From NCBI RefSeq assembly GCF_001577755.1, contig NZ_CP010776.1, positions 3,968,001-4,032,000 on the forward strand: a DNA stretch of 64,000 nt, written 5' to 3'. A program made the position numbers and the translations under genes. Each line of letters opens with the position of its first letter. Position 1 is the first letter of the stretch. This stretch comes from Rufibacter sp. DG15C. GTDB lineage: Bacteria > Bacteroidota > Bacteroidia > Cytophagales > Hymenobacteraceae. Below, piece after piece: positions 24,760-32,630 of the stretch. The notes under the pieces are model-generated. The model did not search any database and was not told the DNA's origin. It worked only from the letters and a program-made list of their open reading frames with translations.

Positions 24760-25692
24760 ATGCAAACCTTACCTTTTTACATAGTTGACGTCTTTGCAGA
24801 CCAACCATACAGAGGAAACCAACTGGCAGTTTTCTTACAGGCCGCAGGTCTAACCACAGAGCAGATGCAGCAGATAGCCCAAGAGATTGGCTTCGCTGAA
24901 TCTGCTTTTGTGTTACAGGACACGCCCATTCCCGCCGGGTATGCCGCCCGGTATTTCACAGTAGAGTACGAGGTGCCTTTCGCGGGGCATCCTACTCTGG
25001 GCACGGCCTATGTGGTGCAGCAGGCGTTGGCCAAGTCTCCCGTCAAAGAGATTCATTTACACTTGCCAGTAGGTACCATTCCCGTGGCCTTCACGTATGA
25101 CCAGGCTCAGCAGCCCGACTTTCTGATGATGCAGCAGATTAACCCGGTCTTTGAGGAGCCGCTGCCTATAGAGGACCTAACGGCCTTGTTGGGCGTGGGG
25201 TCAGAGGCGCTGCACCCAGAATATCCGGTGCAGGTGGTTTCTACCGGCCTGCCCTTCCTTCTTTTGCCTTTGCAGAAACTGGAAGACATGCAGAAGGTGT
25301 CCGTTACCCCAGAGGCGCTTTTTGCCTTCCTGCAGAAGCACCACCTCTACAAAACCCAGCGCCCTGACGGACTGTCTGTGGCGCTTTACCTTTTCTGCCC
25401 CGAGACCTACCAGCAAGACCGCCAGTTAAACGCCAGGATGCTGGCCTATGAGAACGGCAAAGTCATTGAAGACGCCGCCACTGGTAGCGCCAACGGTTGT
25501 CTGCTCGCCTATTTGCTCAAGCATGAATACCTGAACAAGGACGAGCTAGACATTCTGGTGGAGCAAGGCTATGAAATCAACAGGAACGCCACCATCCGCT
25601 TGGTAGGCAAGAAACTGCCAAATGACCAATATGACATCAAGGTAGGCGGTCAGGTGCAGTTGATCTCTAAAGGAGAGTGGTATGTTTCGTAA
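24760..25692 (+). CDS. PhzF-family isomerase
   Basis: 310-aa diaminopimelate-epimerase-fold protein of the PhzF family. The family motifs are DVFADQPYRGNQLAV (10-24), catalytic E47 in GFAESAF, FAGHPTLG near 68 and the C-terminal EDAATGSANGC near 237. Members catalyse isomerisations such as in phenazine synthesis; no phenazine genes are present, so the substrate is unknown. Overlaps the start of the next gene by 11 nt. Confidence 0.9.
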   Translation: MQTLPFYIVDVFADQPYRGNQLAVFLQAAGLTTEQMQQIAQEIGFAESAFVLQDTPIPAGYAARYFTVEYEVPFAGHPTLGTAYVVQQALAKSPVKEIHLHLPVGTIPVAFTYDQAQQPDFLMMQQINPVFEEPLPIEDLTALLGVGSEALHPEYPVQVVSTGLPFLLLPLQKLEDMQKVSVTPEALFAFLQKHHLYKTQRPDGLSVALYLFCPETYQQDRQLNARMLAYENGKVIEDAATGSANGCLLAYLLKHEYLNKDELDILVEQGYEINRNATIRLVGKKLPNDQYDIKVGGQVQLISKGEWYVS

Positions 25693-26986
25693 GCCTTTCT
25701 GTTTTTTTCGGATTCCGGGGATTCTCTTATTCAGCCTTCTGCCATTTTTAGCCTGTTTTGGGCAAAATAGCCCGAAAACGGATTCTACCTATCTCTTAAA
25801 ACCAGACCGCGTTTTTGATGGCCATGACCTGCATCAGAACTGGGCGGTGGTGGTACAGGGAGACCGTATCCTGATGGCAGGACCAGCGAATACTATAACC
25901 CCGCCAGCCAATGCCCGCACGATCACCCTTGCAGGGCAGACGCTTATGCCCGGGCTTATTGAAGGCCACTCGCATCTGCTATTGCATCCCTATAATGAGA
26001 CCTCCTGGAACGACCAGGTCTTAAAAGAATCAGATGCCTTACGCGTGGCCCGCGCCACCGTGCACGCCCGCAACACGCTCCTGGCCGGCTTCACCACCGC
26101 GCGTGACTTAGGCTCTGAAGGTGCTGAATACGCAGACGTGGGCCTGAAGCAGGCCATTGAACAGAACATCATCCCCGGCCCGCGCATGCTGGTAGCCGGC
26201 AAGGCCATCATTGCCACCGGGAGCTACGGTCCTAAAGGCTTTGACCCCGCGTTTGAAGTGCCACAGGGCGCCGAGGCCGCCGATGGCGTGGACAACATCA
26301 TCAGGGTGGTGCGGGACCAGATTGGCAAAGGCGCCGATATCATCAAAGTATACGCCGACTACCGCTGGGGACCTAATGGTGAGGCCCTGCCAACGTTCAC
26401 CGTAGCGGAGCTGAAACTAATGGTAGAGGTGGCCGCCAGCAGCGGAAGGCCTGTGGTGGCCCACGCCAGCACGCCAGAAGGCATGCGCCGCGCCGCCGAG
26501 GCAGGAGTAGAAACCATTGAGCACGGCGATAGCGGCACCCCCGAGGTCTTTAAACTAATGGCCAAGAAAGGCGTGGCGCTCTGCCCTACCCTAGCCGCCG
26601 GCGACGCCATCTTGCAATACAACGGCTGGCGCAAGGGCCAGGACCCGGAGCCTGCCCGCATCACGCAGAAACGCGAAAGTCTAAAAGCCGCCCTGTCTGC
26701 GAAGGTTCCCCTTTGCGTAGGCGGAGATGTGGGCGTTTTCACCCATGGAGACAATGCCCGAGAGCTGGAATTACTAGTGGACTACGGCGTACCTACGCTG
26801 GACGTTTTAAGAGCCGCCACCGCTGGAAACGCCAAGCTATTCCACTTGGACCAGAAGCTGGGCAAAATCCAGAAAGGCCTATTGGCGGACCTGATCTCTG
26901 TAGATGGCAACCCCTTGCAGGATATTTCAGCTACCAGAAAAGTAAGGCTGGTCATGAAAGGCGGCGTGCTATACAAACAACCTTAA
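25682..26986 (+). CDS. Exported amidohydrolase (prolidase/imidazolonepropionase-like)
   Basis: 434-aa metal-dependent amidohydrolase. The metal-binding HSH motif is in GLIEGHSHLL, histidines follow in VVAHAS and IEHGD, and the catalytic Asp is in VGGDVG. Such proteins (Xaa-Pro dipeptidase/imidazolonepropionase group) cleave dipeptides or cyclic amides. An N-terminal signal peptide (about residues 1-27) ends ACFG before Q28. Residues 21-33 of this peptide are encoded by a copy of the 38-nt palindrome (25743-25780), so the cleavage region appears to be built from a repeat. Overlaps PhzF by 11 nt, so co-translated. Confidence 0.88.
   Translation: MFRKPFCFFRIPGILLFSLLPFLACFGQNSPKTDSTYLLKPDRVFDGHDLHQNWAVVVQGDRILMAGPANTITPPANARTITLAGQTLMPGLIEGHSHLLLHPYNETSWNDQVLKESDALRVARATVHARNTLLAGFTTARDLGSEGAEYADVGLKQAIEQNIIPGPRMLVAGKAIIATGSYGPKGFDPAFEVPQGAEAADGVDNIIRVVRDQIGKGADIIKVYADYRWGPNGEALPTFTVAELKLMVEVAASSGRPVVAHASTPEGMRRAAEAGVETIEHGDSGTPEVFKLMAKKGVALCPTLAAGDAILQYNGWRKGQDPEPARITQKRESLKAALSAKVPLCVGGDVGVFTHGDNARELELLVDYGVPTLDVLRAATAGNAKLFHLDQKLGKIQKGLLADLISVDGNPLQDISATRKVRLVMKGGVLYKQP
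25743..25780. repeat. 38-nt interspersed palindrome, copy 8, inside a coding sequence
   Basis: CATTTTTAGCCTGTTTT then AAAATAGCCCGAAAACG, in frame within the amidohydrolase signal peptide. Its left arm matches copies 19 and 20 and its right arm matches copy 10; internal pairing is imperfect (about 12 of 17 pairs). Confidence 0.85.
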
Positions 26987-27007
26987 GACAAAACTTAACA
27001 TAAGGAC

Positions 27008-27065
27008 AGCGGTCCGGCGTTTTCGGGCTACTTTTTAGAAAGTAGCCCGAAAACGCCGGACCGCT
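27008..27065. repeat. 38-nt interspersed palindrome, copy 9, perfect 27-bp stem
   Basis: Core 27018-27055. The two 27-nt arms pair without a mismatch around the loop TTAG. The family's usual GGCC is replaced by CGGG on one side and CCCG on the other, keeping pairing. Probable terminator of the PhzF/amidohydrolase operon. Confidence 0.95.
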
Positions 27066-27341
27066 TAGTATTCAACCTACATGGATTACCTATTTTTGTT
27101 TAACATATTTATATAACCACTGACATTCCAATTAGATGTCTCAAGGAATTCTAACATTGAGTGATTATAAATGAATCTAACATAGGTTCCTCTCAACATG
27201 GCGCAAGCGTCCGCTTTTGTCCAAACATCAACAAACAACAAGAGGAACCTCATCAGGAGGTAACGCTATGGTACTAATCTGACCAAGCACAACTATTTCA
27301 GCTCCATTCCTTCTTTTGTTGGCAATCGGTTTCTTTATAAA

Positions 27342-27380
27342 ACAAGCCGGCCTCCCCTATTCCTAAGGGAGGCGGCTTGG
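27342..27380 (-). terminator. Terminator after the DUF2461 gene
   Basis: On the minus strand CAAGCC-GCCTCCC pairs with GGGAGGC-GGCTTG with one bulge and is followed by TTTTA. Lies beyond palindrome copy 10, so the gene is followed by two hairpins. Confidence 0.6.
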
Positions 27381-27385
27381 ATAAT

Positions 27386-27423
27386 TTGTTTTGGCTTATT
27401 TTCCAGAAAATAGCCCGAAAACG
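27386..27423. repeat. 38-nt interspersed palindrome, copy 10
   Basis: TTGTTTTGGCTTATTTT / AAAATAGCCCGAAAACG, ending 2 nt from the DUF2461 stop. Confidence 0.85.
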
Positions 27424-27425
27424 GT

Positions 27426-28115
27426 TTACACGGTTTCGGCTTTGAGTTCTTGCATGGGACGCATGAAAAAATCGTTCACCGGTTTCACAGCCTGCATCAC
27501 AGCTAGGCATTCATCAAAGAATTGAGGGCTAGTGACCACTGCATCTGTGAACATGTGGCTGGCGTTCCAACTCTTATGCCGCAGCAAATCAATTGCCGGA
27601 TTTTCACTGTCATAACCTTTGGGGGTAGTTTTAAGCTTATCGCCGCCCAGGCCCTTAAAGTATTTCTGAAATGAAGGCGCCGCTACCAAGTCCTGTAGCT
27701 CCTGCCAATTGTAGTCAATCTCCTGCCTAATGGCCTTAAGTTCTGGAGCGGGCGGCATCCAAACCCCACCGGCCAGAAATGACTGGTTGTCTGGGCTTAT
27801 ATGCAGGTAAAAACCCGGGTTGATGGTCTTCCTTCCGCCGTCCGCCATGTAAGCGCAGATATGATCTTTGTAGGGACGCTTGTCATTGGAGAAACGCACA
27901 TCACGGTAAATCCTGAACATCAAATCCCTGGGCTGCTGGTTAGCCACCGCCGGCTCAAACGCGGCCATTGCCGGAAGCAGAGTTTCTAGGAAAGCGATGA
28001 AGTCGTTTTTAGCCGCCTCATACCTTGCCTTGTTCTCAGCAAACCATTCGCGGTTGTTGTTTTTTCTTAAGTCTCTGACAAAATCTAAAGTGGCAGTATC
28101 TAAGTATTTTTTCAT
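27426..28115 (-). CDS. DUF2461 family protein
   Basis: 229-aa soluble protein of the DUF2461 (TIGR02453) family, function unknown. Family landmarks are the N-terminal NNREWFAENKARYE (20-33), RIYRDVRFSNDKRPYKDH near 68-85 and GFYLHISPD near 101. Normal length. Monocistronic on the minus strand, followed by a palindrome and a terminator. Confidence 0.88.
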   Translation of the reverse strand: MKKYLDTATLDFVRDLRKNNNREWFAENKARYEAAKNDFIAFLETLLPAMAAFEPAVANQQPRDLMFRIYRDVRFSNDKRPYKDHICAYMADGGRKTINPGFYLHISPDNQSFLAGGVWMPPAPELKAIRQEIDYNWQELQDLVAAPSFQKYFKGLGGDKLKTTPKGYDSENPAIDLLRHKSWNASHMFTDAVVTSPQFFDECLAVMQAVKPVNDFFMRPMQELKAETV

Positions 28116-28281
28116 GTAATGTATAAGGGCTTTTTGACCAAGATAGAAACACGCTTAGTAGGTAGTAAGTTCTTGAGAGAAGGTGATTCTATGTTAACTT
28201 TTCCCGGCCAAAAGAAAGGAAAAATATCTATATATAACCTGAGCAAAAGGTAACGCCGCCTATACCCTAATGATATCAACG

Positions 28282-28336
28282 ATAAATGCCAGATCCTGCC
28301 TTGCAAGTAAACGGCAAGGCAGGATCTGGCATTTAT
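28282..28336. repeat. Perfect 23-bp inverted repeat
   Basis: Two 23-nt arms (28282-28304 and 28314-28336) pair perfectly around a 9-nt loop. Unrelated to the 38-nt palindrome. There is no T-run on either side, so a canonical terminator is uncertain. Lies between the anti-sigma gene end and the DUF2461 gene start, both on the minus strand. Confidence 0.8.
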
Positions 28337-28368
28337 AACTATCAGTGCTTCTTATTTAAAAGGGAAAC

Positions 28369-28406
28369 TGTTTTCAGCGTATTCCCCAGAAAACAGCCCG
28401 AAAACG
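28369..28406. repeat. 38-nt interspersed palindrome, copy 11
   Basis: TGTTTTCAGCGTA / ACAGCCCGAAAACG, ending 6 nt from the anti-sigma stop. Its left arm is the most diverged of the intergenic copies. Confidence 0.75.
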
Positions 28407-28412
28407 TTTTTC

Positions 28413-29288
28413 TTAGATAGCGCCCATTACGTACATGGCATCTAGGGTTGGATTCACGCTGCCACCTTTGGGCTCTAACGTTACCGCGAAGGCCTGTGCC
28501 TTCTCAATGGTTTTCATGCGGAGAAGGGCATCTGTGGAGGCGGCAATTACGCCGGCGTCTACGGGTTTGCCGTCCACCAAGGCCCACAACTGGTACTGCT
28601 TGTCACTCGGGGCTTTGGGAAGCGAGGCCGGGTCTATGAATACTTCCTTGGTTTCCTGGTTCCAGAAAACCTTGGCGGCGGCGGCGGCATGTTGCGGCGT
28701 CCCTTTCAAAGGGATGGATTGGGTCTGCGGATCACGCACCACGGCCAGAAAATTCTCGGTGCGGTCTGTGCGGTACTCCAGCTGGCTGGTCTCATAAGCG
28801 TACTGCTTAACCGATTGCTGGGCAATGGCCAACTCCTGCTCAGAGTCCTTCCACTGGAAATACAAGTAAAAGTTAGTGGCCGCGCTCATCAAAAGCAGCA
28901 GCATGGCCGCCACGCGCAGCCGCTCGGGCGTAGATTTCTTGCGGGCGTTGAAAAAAGCCTCCTCCATAGAAATCACCTTCGCCTCAGAGGCGTTAGCGGT
29001 AGCTTGTTGGGCAGGTTGCTCAGTCAAATTATTTTCCACCGAAGCGATGGCTTGGGAGCTCTCCATGTTTTGGATTTGCTGCAGGATTCTGTCCTGCAGG
29101 TAAGCGGGCGGAGTTTGGGCATGCTGCAGCGCATAGGCCTCAATGGCCAGGTGCGCCTCTTCCAGCGCGGCCTTCACGGCTGGGTACTGCAAGGCCATAC
29201 GGTCCACATCTGCACGTTCCGTGTCTGTCAGCCCTCCGGCTGCATACACTTCCAGAATCCCGGACTCTATGTACTCCTGTGTGTTCAA
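28413..29288 (-). CDS. Anti-sigma factor, RskA/anti-sigma-K type
   Basis: 291-aa single-span membrane protein. N-terminal cytoplasmic region (about 1-110) with the zinc-less anti-sigma pattern ESGILEVYAAGGLTDTERADV, one transmembrane helix at about 128-145, and a periplasmic anti-sigma-K domain with the signature KQYQLWALVDGKPVDAGV near 240. Follows its sigma factor by 2 nt. Likely releases the sigma factor on an envelope or oxidative signal. Confidence 0.9.
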   Translation of the reverse strand: MNTQEYIESGILEVYAAGGLTDTERADVDRMALQYPAVKAALEEAHLAIEAYALQHAQTPPAYLQDRILQQIQNMESSQAIASVENNLTEQPAQQATANASEAKVISMEEAFFNARKKSTPERLRVAAMLLLLMSAATNFYLYFQWKDSEQELAIAQQSVKQYAYETSQLEYRTDRTENFLAVVRDPQTQSIPLKGTPQHAAAAAKVFWNQETKEVFIDPASLPKAPSDKQYQLWALVDGKPVDAGVIAASTDALLRMKTIEKAQAFAVTLEPKGGSVNPTLDAMYVMGAI

Positions 29289-29290
29289 CG

Positions 29291-29842
29291 CTATTTTATT
29301 AGTTTGGCCAACGTCTTAATGGCCATGCGGGCGCGCGTTTTGACTGTGCCTAATGGAATGTTCAAGGTTTCGGCTACCTCTGTCTGGGTATAGCCGCCGA
29401 AGTACATCATATCAATGATGACTTTCTGGTCTGGGATGAGTTTCTCCGTGATTTCCTTGATTCCAATATGATCGGGTCTAATGCCGTCGCTACTGACCAT
29501 TCCCCCGGTGGTGGCATCCTCCATGGGGTCTGTTTTTGAACTTACGCGATATTGTTTGGACCGGATTTTATCAATGGCCAGATTCCGGCTAATGTTGAGC
29601 ATCCAGGTGAACAACCTGCCTTTTTGCGCGTCATAGCTGTCAAAGGAAGACCAGATTTTCACGAAGCTTTCCTGCAGTACGTCTTCTGCTACTTCTTCTA
29701 CCTTGACTATGCGCAGGATCACGCCGTACAAAGCAGCGGAGTAGTTTTTGTAAAGCAGCGCGATGGCCTTCTGGTCCCGCGCCCTCAACCGCTCTACTAG
29801 AACTTCCTCAGAATCATTTTTTACTGTAGTCTCCAAAAACAA
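29291..29842 (-). CDS. ECF-type sigma factor (SigK-like)
   Basis: 183-aa sigma-70 family factor with region 2 (VAEDVLQESFVKIWSSFDSYD and RLFTWMLNISRNLAIDKIRS) and region 4 (GGYTQTEVAETLNIPLGTVKTRARMA). Start taken as TTG at 29842; a second TTG two codons on is possible. The RskA-like anti-sigma gene 2 nt downstream makes this a classical SigK/RskA-type pair, different from the two sigma/membrane/Spy cassettes in the window. Confidence 0.92.
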   Translation of the reverse strand: MFLETTVKNDSEEVLVERLRARDQKAIALLYKNYSAALYGVILRIVKVEEVAEDVLQESFVKIWSSFDSYDAQKGRLFTWMLNISRNLAIDKIRSKQYRVSSKTDPMEDATTGGMVSSDGIRPDHIGIKEITEKLIPDQKVIIDMMYFGGYTQTEVAETLNIPLGTVKTRARMAIKTLAKLIK

Positions 29843-29939
29843 TATGGCGTTAAGCGTAGCAATAATACATAAACCAAGTATGAAGAAAAAAGGGAAAGGG
29901 ATATTTAATCCCAGTGGTTACATCTTAACCTACAAAAAG

Positions 29940-29947
29940 TAGATTTG
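29940..29947 (+). promoter_or_regulatory. Possible -7 element (TAGATTTG)
   Basis: Exact TAnnTTTG match 110 nt before the aldehyde dehydrogenase ATG. No clear -33 element, so tentative. Confidence 0.3.
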
Positions 29948-30056
29948 TTTAAACATAACCCAGCCCAAAAGTTTAGGTAGGTACCTATACGCTACCACCA
30001 AGAAAAGATTAGTTATTAATACGTAGTTTCTTCCTAAATAATTTAAACCGTCAGCC

Positions 30057-31436
30057 ATGCCCATCCAAACCATCAATCCTTATACCAACCAAGTTGTCAA
30101 AGACTTCGCTCCGGCCACCCCACAAGCCATTGAGCAGGCATTGCAGACCGCCCAAGAGACCTTTGACAACTGGAGGACCTCAGACTTTATGCTCCGCGCC
30201 CAGCTCATGCACAAAGCCGGCAGCGAGCTGGACGGCAACACGGAGCATTACGCCCGCCTGATCTCCTTGGAAATGGGTAAGCCTCTAGCACAAGCCCGCG
30301 CCGAGGTGCAGAAATGCGCCAAGGTCTGCCACTATTACGCAGAGCATGCCCAGGAATTTTTGCAGGACGAGGACATAGTCACCGCCGCTACCCGCAGCTT
30401 CATCAGCTATGAGCCCATGGGCGCGGTACTAGCCGTTATGCCCTGGAATTTTCCGTTCTGGCAGGTCTTCCGGTTTGCCGCGCCGGCCCTGATGGCGGGA
30501 AACGTGGGTATTTTAAAGCATGCCTCCAACGTTCCACAGTGCGCACTGGCAATCCAGGAAGTGTTTGAGAAAGCCGGCTTCCCGAAAGGGTGTTTCCAGT
30601 CCTTGCTCATCGGGTCTAAAGAAGTGGAGACGCTTATCAAGGACCCGCGCATCAAGGCCGTGACGCTGACGGGCAGTGAGGGCGCCGGCGCCACCGTGGC
30701 CTCTACCGCCGGAAGAGAAATCAAGAAAACCGTGCTGGAACTGGGCGGCTCAGATGCATTCATTGTGCTGGCAGACGCGGACATAGAGGCCACAGCGGAG
30801 AAAGCCGTGCAGGCCCGCCTCATCAACACCGGCCAAAGCTGCATTGCTGCCAAGCGTTTTATTATAGAAAAATCCATCGCCGAGCCGTTTATGGCCTCCT
30901 TTTCTGAAAAGATGCAAAAACTGAAAACCGGCGACCCTTTATCAGACGAAGGAATTGACTACGGACCGCTGGCCAGAGTGGACCTGGCCCAGGAACTCAC
31001 CGACCAAGTGGAGCGCTCTGTGAAAGCTGGCGCTCAACTCCTACTCAAAGGCGGTCAGGAAGACAAGGACAGTGCGGTGTTCCATCCGGCTATTTTGACA
31101 AACATTGAGAAAGGAAATCCCGCCTATGAAGAGGAATTCTTCGGGCCGGTGGCCTTGGTGTTTATAGCGAAGGATGCCGAAGACGCCGTACGCATTGCCA
31201 ATGATTCTCCCTTCGGGCTGGGAGGCTCCATTTGGACCAAGGACCTAAAGCGCGGGCAGGAACTGGCCAGGAAAGTAGAGGCCGGCGCCGTGTTTGTGAA
31301 CGCCATGGTGGCCTCTGACCCGGCCCTGCCGTTTGGGGGCATCAAGAAATCTGGGTACGGCCGGGAGCTTTCTTATGTGGGCATCCGGGAATTTGTAAAC
31401 CAGAAAACCATCTGGCTTAGCACGCCTCAGGAATAG
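30057..31436 (+). CDS. NAD(P)-dependent aldehyde dehydrogenase, succinate-semialdehyde type
   Basis: 459-aa aldehyde dehydrogenase. Catalytic C262 in NTGQSCIAAKR, general base E228 in VLELGGSDAF, N131 in MPWNFPFWQ. The MPWNFPFWQVFRFAAPAL pattern and the short length fit the Sad/YneI-like succinate-semialdehyde dehydrogenases that oxidise the GABA-shunt intermediate, but no GABA aminotransferase is adjacent. Its 3' end overlaps the convergent YdcF-like gene by 10 nt. Confidence 0.88.
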   Translation: MPIQTINPYTNQVVKDFAPATPQAIEQALQTAQETFDNWRTSDFMLRAQLMHKAGSELDGNTEHYARLISLEMGKPLAQARAEVQKCAKVCHYYAEHAQEFLQDEDIVTAATRSFISYEPMGAVLAVMPWNFPFWQVFRFAAPALMAGNVGILKHASNVPQCALAIQEVFEKAGFPKGCFQSLLIGSKEVETLIKDPRIKAVTLTGSEGAGATVASTAGREIKKTVLELGGSDAFIVLADADIEATAEKAVQARLINTGQSCIAAKRFIIEKSIAEPFMASFSEKMQKLKTGDPLSDEGIDYGPLARVDLAQELTDQVERSVKAGAQLLLKGGQEDKDSAVFHPAILTNIEKGNPAYEEEFFGPVALVFIAKDAEDAVRIANDSPFGLGGSIWTKDLKRGQELARKVEAGAVFVNAMVASDPALPFGGIKKSGYGRELSYVGIREFVNQKTIWLSTPQE

Positions 31437-32191
31437 CCTAGTAGCTTGTAGGTGATCACCCCTACCCACTCATGGATGATGCGGGTCCAGTCGCGCAGGG
31501 CTTCGGCGGTGGGGATGAGTAGATCGTCTAGGTGGAAACTTCTATCGTGGGTCTGAAAGTCGGCGGGAAACGTGTCGAAGGTCAGGCCCACTTTTTCAAA
31601 ACAGCCCTGAGCGCGCCGCATATGAAACGCCGAGGTGATCAATAGCAGCTTCTGAACTTCTGGGTGCTGGCCCAGCAGTTCCTTGGTGAATTGGGCGTTC
31701 TCTCTGGTGTTCTTGCTGAGCTGCTCTAGCAAGATGTCCTGCTGCGGGACGCCAGCAAACAGCGCGGTCTGCTGCAGGCTTTCGGCCTCAGTTCTGGCTA
31801 CATTTTTAATAGCCCCCGACCCACCCGAGATGATGATTTTTTTGACCTTGCCCATCTTGTAGAGCTGCACGGCATCCAGAATCCGCTCGGCGCCTTCTTG
31901 GTAATGCACCCGGTCATGCGGGGAACGGTTAGGCTCAGTCACGCCGGTGAGGACAATGGCAGCGTCATAGGTTTTCACGTCTTTCATCAGCACTGCCTCG
32001 GGCTCCCAGGCTAGCCAGACCTCATTAGAGATAAAGGGATTAGAAAAGAAGAACAGCAAGACCAAGCCAATCCTGAATGCCCATCGCTTTTTCACCTGAT
32101 TCCGGGAAAACAGGCCAAAAACGAAAAACGCCATGATCCAGAGAAACGGCGAGGTGAAATACTGCAACAGCTTGGAGAGGATAAAGAACAT
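31427..32191 (-). CDS. YdcF/DUF218-family membrane protein
   Basis: 254-aa protein with two N-terminal membrane segments (about 13-28 and 37-55) and a DUF218 domain: AAIVLTGVTEPN near 79, IISGGSGA near 122, ENAQFTKELL near 160, LLITSAFHMRRA near 182. Family members such as ElyC/SanA act in cell-envelope biogenesis; the precise role is unknown. Residues 23-36, the end of the first segment and the following loop, are encoded by a 38-nt palindrome copy (32086-32123). Confidence 0.85.
   Translation of the reverse strand: MFFILSKLLQYFTSPFLWIMAFFVFGLFSRNQVKKRWAFRIGLVLLFFFSNPFISNEVWLAWEPEAVLMKDVKTYDAAIVLTGVTEPNRSPHDRVHYQEGAERILDAVQLYKMGKVKKIIISGGSGAIKNVARTEAESLQQTALFAGVPQQDILLEQLSKNTRENAQFTKELLGQHPEVQKLLLITSAFHMRRAQGCFEKVGLTFDTFPADFQTHDRSFHLDDLLIPTAEALRDWTRIIHEWVGVITYKLLGYS
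32086..32123. repeat. 38-nt interspersed palindrome, copy 12, inside a coding sequence
   Basis: Right half CAGGCCAAAAACG is perfect; the left half (GCTTTTTCACCTGATT) is partly diverged. In frame on the minus strand it encodes FVFGLFSRNQVKKR of the YdcF-like protein. Confidence 0.8.
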
Positions 32192-32271
32192 GATTTCTAT
32201 GGGTCTACCAGCGCCTGTCTTTCAGTTGCATCATGTAAAAGATGAAGTAAGTGAAAGAAAAGTGCGAGAAT

Positions 32272-32496
32272 TTATCCAAAGAAACGCCGCACCAGCCAAA
32301 GCACCAAACTCACCAGAATACTCAATAGCAGCATGGTGGTAAACGGCGCGAAGACTTTGAAGCCCGGCCGGTCCTCGCGCACGTCGCCGGGCAGGCGGCC
32401 AAACCAGTCCATACGCGAACCTAACAGCCAAAGGACCAAGCCCACAACCAAGAGAATGCCGCCAATGATGACCAAAGTTTTGCCGATGGGTTGCAT
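32272..32496 (-). CDS. DUF2905 small membrane protein
   Basis: 74 aa with two transmembrane helices (7-24 and 52-69) separated by the family signature loop LGRLPGDVR-like (FGRLPGDVREDRPGFKVFAP, 32-51). Function unknown; widely conserved in bacteria at this size. Lies upstream of the YdcF-like gene on the same strand with an 80-nt gap, so possibly co-transcribed. Confidence 0.9.
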   Translation of the reverse strand: MQPIGKTLVIIGGILLVVGLVLWLLGSRMDWFGRLPGDVREDRPGFKVFAPFTTMLLLSILVSLVLWLVRRFFG

Positions 32497-32554
32497 ACCA
32501 GTACCAGAGTTGGTTTAGCGGTTATACGGAATTGGAAGCGGTTGTTTCTAGTTC

Positions 32555-32592
32555 CGTTTTCGGCCTGCTTTCCGGAAAACAGGCCGAAAACG
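32555..32592. repeat. 38-nt interspersed palindrome, copy 13
   Basis: CGTTTTCGGCCTGC / CAGGCCGAAAACG. The T-to-C change in the left arm is matched by A-to-G in the right arm, preserving the pair. 38 nt from the topB stop. Confidence 0.92.
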
Positions 32593-32630
32593 GGACACTC
32601 AATTTGATGCGTTCAAAACGGGTGCCGATT

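Larger units (their letters stand above)
26987..27425. other. Convergent intergenic region with two palindromes
   Basis: Holds palindrome copies 9 and 10, a terminator for the DUF2461 gene, and about 270 nt (27066-27340) where I see no gene. That stretch contains a 10-bp inverted repeat AGGTTCCTCT/AGAGGAACCT (27184-27193 and 27241-27250) around a 47-nt loop. Confidence 0.5.

Noticed and set aside
28689-29393. 234-codon open frame antisense to the anti-sigma/sigma genes
   Set aside because: The opposite strand encodes two recognisable, coupled proteins; the antisense product has no features.
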